A stretch of DNA of 64,000 nt from Occultella glacieicola (lineage in GTDB: Bacteria; Actinomycetota; Actinomycetes; Actinomycetales; Beutenbergiaceae), in assembly GCF_004353825.1 (NCBI RefSeq), contig NZ_SMNA01000003.1, positions 310,001 through 374,000 of the forward strand, written 5' to 3'. Position numbers and translations under genes: made by a program. Shown piece after piece: positions 57,520-64,000 of the stretch. The notes beneath the pieces are model-generated. The model had not been told where the DNA came from, searched no databases, and worked only from the letters and a program-made list of their open reading frames with translations. Numbering within the stretch: the stretch's first letter is position 1; each line of letters starts with the position of its first letter.

Positions 57520-58553
57520 CGGCGGGTCGCGACGACCATCCGGTCGCGGCCGGTCAGGTCCACCACGGTGTGGATGTCGGTGAACGCACCGGTTGCGGCC
57601 ACGTCGGCGCGCACGGCCGCGGCCTGGACCTCCGCGTGCTCCATCACGAACGTGCCGCCCGGGCGCAGCAGGCGGACCGCCGCCCGGACGACGGCGCGGG
57701 GAACCTCGAGCCCGTCCGCGCCCCCGCCGTAGAGGGCGAGGTCCGGGTCGTGATCGCGGACCTCGGGATCGATCGGCACGGCGTCCGGCGGGATGTAGGG
57801 CGGGTTCGAGACGAGCACGTCGACGGCGCCGTCGAGCTCGGCGAGCAGGCTCGCCTCGCGCACGTCCCCGGTCAGGACCCGCACCGCGAGGCCGAGGCGG
57901 TCGGCGTCGCCGCGGGCGAGGGCCACCCCCTCCGGGGAGAGTTCCACCGCGGTGACCCACGCGCCCGGGACCTCGTCGGCGACCGACAGCGCGATGGCGC
58001 CGCCACCGGTACAGAGGTCCACCACGACCGCACCCGGCGAGTCCACGACCGCACCAGACGAGTCCACGACCGCGGCGGCGCCGGCCGAGCGGGTCGGGTC
58101 CGATGGTTCCAGGATCGAGGCGACCGCACTCGCTCCCGCCAGGGCCCGGGCCGCGTCGATCGCCACCTGGGCCACGGTCTCCGTCTCGGGCCGGGGCACG
58201 AACACGCCGGGCCGCACGGTCAGGTCGAGGTGCCGGAACGCGGTTGTGCCGGTGATGTGCTGCAACGGCTCGCGCAGCCGGCGGCGTTCCACGAGGGCGG
58301 CGTACCGGGCGGAGAAGTCCGGGGGCAGTGGCGGCGCCATCGCGAGCACCAGGTTCGGCACCCCGAGCGCGTGCCCGGCGAGCGCGACCGCGTCCACACG
58401 CGGCGAGAGCACGCCGGCCTCGGCGAGCACCGCCGTCGCCCCGGCCACCAGGGCGCGCAGGTCCGGCAGGCCCCGCGAGCCGGCCGAAGCCTGCGGGCCG
58501 GGCGGATCCTGAGGGCCGGGCGGATCCTGCGGGTCCGGCACGGGCTCAGCCAC
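57513..58553 (-). CDS. prmC: Release factor N5-glutamine methyltransferase PrmC (HemK)
   Basis: A 346-residue S-adenosylmethionine-dependent methyltransferase that modifies the GGQ glutamine of release factors. The N-terminal helical domain (about 30-110) is followed by the SAM fold with [13 protein letters not shown] and the catalytic NPPYIP. Two low-complexity additions are odd: a Pro/Gln/Gly repeat before residue 27 and a roughly 35-residue insert just before motif I, made of AVVDSSG-like repeats. The GTG overlaps the prfA end by three bases plus the stop region, next to its substrate RF1. Confidence 0.93.
   Translation of the reverse strand: MAEPVPDPQDPPGPQDPPGPQASAGSRGLPDLRALVAGATAVLAEAGVLSPRVDAVALAGHALGVPNLVLAMAPPLPPDFSARYAALVERRRLREPLQHITGTTAFRHLDLTVRPGVFVPRPETETVAQVAIDAARALAGASAVASILEPSDPTRSAGAAAVVDSSGAVVDSPGAVVVDLCTGGGAIALSVADEVPGAWVTAVELSPEGVALARGDADRLGLAVRVLTGDVREASLLAELDGAVDVLVSNPPYIPPDAVPIDPEVRDHDPDLALYGGGADGLEVPRAVVRAAVRLLRPGGTFVMEHAEVQAAAVRADVAATGAFTDIHTVVDLTGRDRMVVATRRP
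58018..58080. repeat. 21-base imperfect tandem repeat inside prmC
   Basis: About three copies of a 21-base unit (core GTCCACGACCGC) lie in the region of prmC that codes for [19 protein letters not shown]. The unit is a multiple of three, so copy changes keep the frame. Confidence 0.7.
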
Positions 58554-59628
58554 CCGCAGCGGCCAACCGCTCGGCCTCGTCCAGCTCGACGGCGGAGGCG
58601 ATGACCGGGCCGAGGTCGCCGTCGAGCACCTGGTCGAGGTTGTACGCCTTGTACCCGGTCCGGTGGTCGGCCACCCGGTTCTCGGGGAAGTTGTAGGTCC
58701 GGATCCGTTCGCTGCGGTCCACCGTGCGCACCTGGGAGCGGCGCACCTGCGCGGCCTCGGCGGCCGCGGCCTCGGCCCGGGCGGCGAGCAGCCGGGCCCG
58801 CAGCACCCGCATCGCCTGCTCGCGGTTCTGCAGCTGCGACTTCTCGTTCTGCATCGAGACCACGATCCCGGTGGGTTCGTGCGTGATCCGCACGGCGGAG
58901 TCGGTCGTGTTCACGCTCTGCCCGCCCGGCCCGGAGGACCGGTACACGTCGATGCGCAGGTCGTTCGGGTCGATCTCGATCTCCCCGGCGTCCTCGACCT
59001 CGGGCAACACCAGCACACCCGCCGCGGAGGTGTGGATCCGGCCCTGCGACTCGGTGACCGGGACCCGCTGGACCCGGTGCACGCCACCCTCGTACTTCAG
59101 GTGCGCCCAGACCCCCTCGGCGGGGTCGCTCGCGCGCGACTTCACCGCGACCGAGACGTCCTTGTAGCCGCCGAGGTCGGACTCGGTGGCGCTGATCACC
59201 TGGGTGGACCAACCCCGCCGCTCGGCGTAGCGCAGGTACATACGCAGCAGGTCGCCGGCGAACAGCGCGGACTCCTCGCCGCCCTCGCCGGCCTTGACCT
59301 CGAGGATGACGTCGCGGCCGTCGTCGGGGTCGCGGGGCACGAGCACGTGGCGCAGGGTCTCGGCGGCCGCCGTCGCGGCCTCCCGCAGCGGCACCACCTC
59401 GTCGGCGAAGGCCGGGTCCTCGGCGGCGAGCTCCGCGGCGGCCTCGGCGTCCTCCTCGGCGGCCCGCCAGGCCCGGTGGGCCGAGACGATCCGGCCGAGC
59501 TCGGCGTACCGGCGGCCGAGCGAGCGCGCCCGGGCCTGGTCCGCGTGCACGGCCGGGTCGGCGAGCGCAGCCTCGATCTCGGCGTACTCGGCCAGCAACG
59601 GCCCGACGACCGTGAAGTCCTCGCTCAC
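58546..59628 (-). CDS. prfA: Peptide chain release factor 1
   Basis: A 360-residue class I release factor for UAA and UAG stops. The ribosomal GGQ motif lies in [18 protein letters not shown], and the stop-recognition region follows the usual RF1 pattern. GTG 59628. Order rho-prfA-prmC is conserved in Actinobacteria, but rpmE, found between rho and prfA in M. tuberculosis, is absent here. Confidence 0.97.
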   Translation of the reverse strand: MSEDFTVVGPLLAEYAEIEAALADPAVHADQARARSLGRRYAELGRIVSAHRAWRAAEEDAEAAAELAAEDPAFADEVVPLREAATAAAETLRHVLVPRDPDDGRDVILEVKAGEGGEESALFAGDLLRMYLRYAERRGWSTQVISATESDLGGYKDVSVAVKSRASDPAEGVWAHLKYEGGVHRVQRVPVTESQGRIHTSAAGVLVLPEVEDAGEIEIDPNDLRIDVYRSSGPGGQSVNTTDSAVRITHEPTGIVVSMQNEKSQLQNREQAMRVLRARLLAARAEAAAAEAAQVRRSQVRTVDRSERIRTYNFPENRVADHRTGYKAYNLDQVLDGDLGPVIASAVELDEAERLAAAGG

Positions 59629-59682
59629 TGGTGTTCCTCCTGCTCGGTCACTCCCCTGGCGTCTGCGGAACCGCCCGGGGCG

Positions 59683-61785
59683 CTAACTGAGCTCGGAGGA
59701 GGCGCTGGGGTGGCCCGGCGTCGTCTTCTGCACCGTCAGCAGGAACTCCGCGTTCGAGCCGGAGTCACGCAGCTTGGACTGCAGCAGCTCGATCGCCTGC
59801 TGCTGGTCGAGTCCGCCCATGACCCGGCGGAGCTTCCAGATGATCTTCAGCTCCTCGGCCGAGACCAGGATCTCCTCGCGACGGGTGCCCGAGGCGTTCA
59901 CGTCCACGGCCGGGAAGATCCGCTTGTCGGCGAGCTGTCGGGACAACCGCAGCTCCATGTTCCCGGTGCCCTTGAACTCCTCGAAGATCACCTCGTCCAT
60001 CTTCGATCCGGTCTCCACGAGGGCGGAGGCGAGGATGGTCAGCGACCCGCCGTGCTCGATGTTGCGCGCGGCCCCGAAGAACCGCTTCGGCGGGTACAGC
60101 GCGGAGGCGTCCACGCCGCCGGAGAGGATCCGCCCGGAGGCGGGTGCGGCGAGGTTGTAGGCGCGGGAGAGCCGGGTCAGCGAGTCCAGCAGCACCACGA
60201 CGTCCTGGCCCAGCTCGACCAGGCGCTTGGCCCGCTCGATCGCGAGCTCCGCGACGATCGTGTGGTCGGAGGCCGGCCGGTCGAACGTGGAGGAGACCAC
60301 CTCGCCCTTGACCGTGCGCTCCATGTCGGTGACCTCTTCGGGTCGCTCGTCCACCAGCACCACCATCAGGTGCACCTCGGGGTTGTTGGTGGTGATGGCG
60401 TTCGCGATCTGCTGCATGATGATCGTCTTGCCGGCCTTGGGCGGCGCGACGATGAGGCCGCGCTGGCCCTTTCCGATCGGGGCGACCAGGTCGATGATCC
60501 GGGCCGTGATCAGGTTCGGGCGGGTCTCCAGGCGGAGCCGCTCCTGCGGGTACAGCGGCGTCAGCTTGCTGAACTCGGGCCGCTCGAGGGCCTCCTCGGC
60601 GGGCGCTCCGTTGACCGTGTCCAGGCGTACGAGCGCGTTGAACTTCTGCCGCTGGTTGCCGGAGTTCTCGCCCTCGCGGGGCTGACGCACGGCGCCGGTG
60701 ATCGCGTCACCGCGGCGCAGGCCGTTCTTCTTGACCTGGCCGAGGGAGACGTAGACGTCGTTCGCACCGGGCAGGTAGCCGCTGGTCCGCACGAACGCGT
60801 AGTTGTCGAGGATGTCCAGGATCCCGGCGACGGGCAGCAGCACGTCGTCCTCGGCGATCTCGACCTCGTCCTCGCCGGCGGACTCCCCGGTCCGGGTCGG
60901 ACGGCGCTTGCGGTCCCGGTCGCGGAAGCGGTCCCGGCCGCGTCGCCGGCGCGAACCCCGGTCCTCGTCGTCGTCGGAGCCGCCGTGGTCACCGTCGCCC
61001 TGGTTGTCCACCCGCCGCCCCTCGGGCAACTGGATGTCGTCCAGGGAAGGCCGGCGCTGAGCCTGGCCACGGCCCTGATCCGACTGCCCGTTGCGGCTCG
61101 GCGCGTCCTCGGTGCGCTCGGGCACGAGCGAGGACAGGTCCAACTGCGGCTGACCGCTGCCCGAGTCGGCGCCACGGCCGCGCTGGCGGCTGCCCTGCGC
61201 ACGCGCAGGCTGGTCGGGCTGGCTCTGGGAGCCCTCGCCCTCGGCGCGCTCGGGCTGGCGCGAGGTGTCGCGCTGTGGTGCGGTGGCACGGCGGCTGCGG
61301 GTGGATCGCTGCGGGGCGCCCGAGCCCGACGGCGTCGCCTCGGTGGGCTGTTCGGCCTGCGGCGCGCGCGTGGTGCCGGCGCCGTCCGCGTCACCGGAGC
61401 GGGTGGCCGAGCCTGATCGGCTCGCGTCACCGGAGCCGCGCCGGGCCGGCCCGCGGAGGGTGGTCCGGTCGCCACCGTCGGCGGCCGTCCCGTCGGTGCT
61501 CCCGGCGGCGGGCGCCTCCGGCGTCTGCGCGGCCGGCGCTTCCGGCGCCTGCGCGGCGGGCCGGCTCCCACGGGTGCTGCGGGCCGGGCGGGTCGCCGGC
61601 TCGCCGGCGGCGCCATCGCCACCGGACCGGGCCGCGCGGATGGCGGTGACGAGGTCGCTCTTGCGCATCTTCGCGGTGCCCTTGAGCCCCAGCTCGGCAG
61701 CGAGCGCCTGGAGTTCGGGCAGACGCAGCGAAGACAGTGCGCCGCCTCGACCGGAACCGGTCGAGGTGTTGATCGTTTCGGTCAC
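59683..61785 (-). CDS. rho: Transcription termination factor Rho
   Basis: A 700-residue hexameric RNA helicase. The N-terminal SAP-like part (LRLPELQALAAELGLKGTAK) is separated from the RNA-binding fold by about 270 residues of disordered Arg/Gly/Ser/Gln-rich sequence, as in other actinobacterial Rho proteins. The RNA-binding domain (GYLPGANDVYVS) and ATPase (VAPPKAGKTIIMQQIA) follow. GTG 61785 was chosen for GGAAGGAA just upstream. A 244-base gap to thrB implies a long leader. Confidence 0.96.
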   Translation of the reverse strand: MTETINTSTGSGRGGALSSLRLPELQALAAELGLKGTAKMRKSDLVTAIRAARSGGDGAAGEPATRPARSTRGSRPAAQAPEAPAAQTPEAPAAGSTDGTAADGGDRTTLRGPARRGSGDASRSGSATRSGDADGAGTTRAPQAEQPTEATPSGSGAPQRSTRSRRATAPQRDTSRQPERAEGEGSQSQPDQPARAQGSRQRGRGADSGSGQPQLDLSSLVPERTEDAPSRNGQSDQGRGQAQRRPSLDDIQLPEGRRVDNQGDGDHGGSDDDEDRGSRRRRGRDRFRDRDRKRRPTRTGESAGEDEVEIAEDDVLLPVAGILDILDNYAFVRTSGYLPGANDVYVSLGQVKKNGLRRGDAITGAVRQPREGENSGNQRQKFNALVRLDTVNGAPAEEALERPEFSKLTPLYPQERLRLETRPNLITARIIDLVAPIGKGQRGLIVAPPKAGKTIIMQQIANAITTNNPEVHLMVVLVDERPEEVTDMERTVKGEVVSSTFDRPASDHTIVAELAIERAKRLVELGQDVVVLLDSLTRLSRAYNLAAPASGRILSGGVDASALYPPKRFFGAARNIEHGGSLTILASALVETGSKMDEVIFEEFKGTGNMELRLSRQLADKRIFPAVDVNASGTRREEILVSAEELKIIWKLRRVMGGLDQQQAIELLQSKLRDSGSNAEFLLTVQKTTPGHPSASSELS

Positions 61786-62029
61786 GGGGTTCCTTCCCCC
61801 TCGATGTGCCGGGCGAGGCCCGGCGAGTACTGACTCCGGGTCTCGGACCCGGGTGGTTTCCGCCACGCGCCGACGCGACCGGGCAGGCGCTCGGGCGCGG
61901 GGTTCGGGGCGGAGTCATCACGTGGGCCGTGCGGGTACGCATCAGGCCCGTCGATGCGCGGCCAGCCTATCACCGCGGATCCGCGCGGCCCACGACATTC
62001 CGGAGCCCGGGGTGCCACGCCCACCGGGC
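61786..62029 (-). promoter_or_regulatory. rho leader region with candidate promoter
   Basis: TAGGCT (61969-61964, minus) with TGGGCC (61992-61987) 17 bases away is a possible promoter, giving a leader of about 170 bases. CGTGGGCCG (61921-61929) and CGGCCCACG (61986-61994) are perfect inverted arms spanning it. A long structured leader would fit the known self-control of rho in other bacteria. Confidence 0.35.
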
Positions 62030-62031
62030 TC
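62003..62031 (-). terminator. Terminator hairpin at the end of thrB
   Basis: GAGCCCGG (62003-62010) pairs perfectly with CCGGGCTC (62024-62031), overlapping the thrB stop. No T-run. It may end the thrC-thrB transcript. Confidence 0.45.
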
Positions 62032-62920
62032 AGCCGGCCAGGATCTGGGCCCCGTCACGATCGATCCGGGGGTGCAGCACCCGCCACCGGTCGGTCAGTT
62101 CCGTCTCGATCTCCGGTCCCAGGTCGGCGAGCACGAGGACGCTCGGCCCCGCGCCGGAGATCACGGCCGGCATGCCCCGGTCGCGCAGGTTGTGCACGAG
62201 CGCGACGCTCGCCATCATCGCGTCCGCCCGGTGGTCCTGGTGCAGCCGGTCCTCGGTCGCCGCCATGAGCAGGTCCGGCCGGGTCAGCAGCGCGAGCGTG
62301 AGCAGCCCGGACCGGCCGGCGTTGAAGGCGGCGTCGGTGTGTGCCACGGTCCGCGGGAGCGCGGCCCGGGCGCGGCGGGTGGCCAGCCGCTCGCCCGGGA
62401 TGAGCACGGTGGCCGTGATCGAGGGGTGCACCTCGATCCGGGCGGCCCGGGCCTCCGGCCCCATCCACGCGATCGTGGCCCCGCCGAGCAGGGCCGGCGC
62501 GGCGTTGTCCGGATGCCCCTCGAACTCGGTGGCGAGTTCCAGGACCGCCTGGTCGGAGAGGGCGTCCGGATCGCCGATCAGCCCGCGTGCGGCGACCAGC
62601 CCAGCCACCACGGCGCCGGCGCTGGAGCCCATGCCGCGTCCATGCGGGATCGCGTTCAGACACCGCAGGTGCAGGCCCGCCTGCGGTGCCCCGGCGTACT
62701 CCAGACCGGCCCGCAGCGCCCTGACCACGAGGTGCTCCTCGCCGTCGGGCACCTCCCCGGACCCCTCCCCGGTGACCTCGACGGCGGTCGCGCCGGTGGT
62801 GGCGCGAACGTGGACCACATCGTGGATCCGGTGGGCCAGACCGAAGGCGTCGAAGCCGGGACCGAGGTTGGCGCTGGTCGCGGGGACGCGCACCGAGACC
62901 TGGTCGTACAGCAGGCGCAT
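62030..62920 (-). CDS. thrB: Homoserine kinase
   Basis: A 296-residue GHMP-family kinase that phosphorylates homoserine before ThrC in threonine synthesis. It has the N-terminal VRVPATSANLGPGFD and the ATP-binding loop PHGRGMGSSAGAVVAG, plus the third motif ISGAGPSVLVL. It lies four bases after thrC and is probably co-translated. Confidence 0.97.
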   Translation of the reverse strand: MRLLYDQVSVRVPATSANLGPGFDAFGLAHRIHDVVHVRATTGATAVEVTGEGSGEVPDGEEHLVVRALRAGLEYAGAPQAGLHLRCLNAIPHGRGMGSSAGAVVAGLVAARGLIGDPDALSDQAVLELATEFEGHPDNAAPALLGGATIAWMGPEARAARIEVHPSITATVLIPGERLATRRARAALPRTVAHTDAAFNAGRSGLLTLALLTRPDLLMAATEDRLHQDHRADAMMASVALVHNLRDRGMPAVISGAGPSVLVLADLGPEIETELTDRWRVLHPRIDRDGAQILAG

Positions 62921-62924
62921 GGCG

Positions 62925-63986
62925 TCAGTTCAGCCCGAGGGCACGGGCGGCGTCGTCGACGTCCGCACCGATCACCTGCGGCTCGATGACGGTGTCACCG
63001 AGTGCGGTCGCGGTGTCCTTGAGGCCGTTCCCGGTCACGGTGCAGACCACCTGGGCCCCCTCGGGCACGTCCCCGGCCTCGGCCCGCTCGAGCAGGCCGG
63101 CCACGCTGGCCGCGGAGGCGGGTTCCACGAACACGCCGACCTCACGGGCGATCAGGGCCTGCGCGTCCAGGATCTGGGCGTCGGTGACGGCGTCGATGCG
63201 CCCGCCGGAGTCGTCCCGGGCGGCCACGGCCAGGTCCCAGGAGGCCGGGTTGCCGATCCGGATCGCGGTCGCGACGGTCTCGGGGTACTCGATGGGCTCA
63301 CCCTTGACGAACGGTGCGGATCCTTCGGCCTGCACGCCCCACATCCTGGGGGTGCGGGAGGCGAGGCCGTCCGCGGCGTACTCGCGGTAGCCCATCCAGT
63401 AGGCGGAGATGTTGCCCGCGTTCCCGACCGGCAGCACGTGGATCTGCGGGGCGTCGCCGAGCGCGTCGACGACCTCGAACGCGGCCGTCTTCTGCCCCTG
63501 CAGGCGGTAGGGGTTCACGGAGTTCACGAGCGCCACGGGGTAGCTCTCGGCGAGCGCCCGCACGATCCGCAGGCAGTCGTCGAAGTTCCCGTCCACGGCG
63601 AGCAGCGTGGCCCCGTGGACGATCGCCTGCGCGAGTTTGCCTGCGGCGATCTTGCCCTGCGGGAGGACCACGGCGCAGCCGAGGCCGGCGCGCACCGCGT
63701 ACGCGGCGGCGGAGGCGGAGGTGTTCCCGGTGGAGGCACACACGACGACCTCGGTGCCGGTGCCGGCGACCTTGCTCATCGCCATCGTCATGCCGCGGTC
63801 CTTGAACGACCCGGTGGGGTTCGCCCCCTCCACCTTGAGGTGCACCTGGGCACCGGTGGCCGCGGACAGCGACGGCGAGTGCACCAGCGGGGTGCCGCCC
63901 TCGCCGAGGCTGATGACGGGGTCCCCGTCCTCGATCGGCAGGCGGTCTGCGTACTCGGCGATCACGCCGCGCCACGGCTTGGCCAT
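62925..63986 (-). CDS. thrC: Threonine synthase
   Basis: A 353-residue PLP enzyme converting O-phosphohomoserine to threonine. The PLP lysine is in [11 protein letters not shown], the phosphate-binding loop is [13 protein letters not shown] and the serine/asparagine loop is [18 protein letters not shown] 63986 is almost at the window edge; the upstream gene (often hom) lies outside. Confidence 0.97.
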   Translation of the reverse strand: MAKPWRGVIAEYADRLPIEDGDPVISLGEGGTPLVHSPSLSAATGAQVHLKVEGANPTGSFKDRGMTMAMSKVAGTGTEVVVCASTGNTSASAAAYAVRAGLGCAVVLPQGKIAAGKLAQAIVHGATLLAVDGNFDDCLRIVRALAESYPVALVNSVNPYRLQGQKTAAFEVVDALGDAPQIHVLPVGNAGNISAYWMGYREYAADGLASRTPRMWGVQAEGSAPFVKGEPIEYPETVATAIRIGNPASWDLAVAARDDSGGRIDAVTDAQILDAQALIAREVGVFVEPASAASVAGLLERAEAGDVPEGAQVVCTVTGNGLKDTATALGDTVIEPQVIGADVDDAARALGLN

Positions 63987-64000
63987 CAGATTCCTTCCAC

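Overview
The window is a GC-rich chromosomal segment of an actinobacterium. Gene order around the ATP synthase (thrC-thrB-rho-prfA-prmC-sua5-wecA-atpI-atpBEFHAGDC-DUF2550, then nucS) matches the order known from Mycobacterium tuberculosis and other Actinobacteria. The carbohydrate, phenolic-lipid and NucS genes point to the order Micrococcales (Ruaniaceae/Bogoriellaceae-like); this placement is an inference and the genus cannot be fixed. I see no rRNA, tRNA, CRISPR array, phage or complete insertion sequence.

Region 1 (1-5861) is a tightly overlapping GlgE-pathway operon: the end of glgE, treS, and one long gene fusing maltokinase to the branching enzyme GlgB. Together they turn trehalose into maltose, maltose-1-phosphate and branched alpha-glucan. 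Region 2 (5862-7019) is an AbiEi-like/DUF559 gene bracketed by two copies of a hairpin repeat. Region 3 (7020-14038) holds a thioredoxin/TPR protein, a lipoprotein and a two-TM membrane protein on one strand, a divergent DivIVA-like coiled-coil protein, two unknown proteins and a gene-free stretch. Region 4 (14039-22393) has two alpha/beta hydrolases, a glutamate-cysteine ligase-like enzyme, a small zinc-ribbon protein with a decayed partial copy nearby, and a large secreted subtilase.

Region 5 (22584-39865) is the most coherent accessory system. It encodes GH95 alpha-L-fucosidase, GH42 beta-galactosidase, GH31 alpha-xylosidase, GH1 and GH3 beta-glycosidases, a LacI regulator, and an oligosaccharide ABC importer (Tat lipoprotein plus two permeases). 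These are the exo-activities needed to strip a fucosylated xyloglucan oligosaccharide in the cytoplasm. Three near-identical palindromes sit just downstream of the -10 boxes of its transcription units and look like operators for the LacI protein.

Region 6 (39945-43544) is a type III polyketide synthase, an isoprenylcysteine-methyltransferase-like protein and an FAD oxidoreductase (an SrsA/B/C-like phenolic-lipid set), with a divergent UbiA prenyltransferase. Region 7 (43561-47152) has an SGNH esterase, NagA, the mismatch endonuclease NucS and a DUF2550 protein. Region 8 (47163-63986) is the conserved housekeeping block: F1Fo ATP synthase, AtpI, WecA, Sua5, an inserted VanZ gene, PrmC, RF1, Rho, ThrB and ThrC. 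The subunit a gene (atpB) appears to start at a CTG codon.
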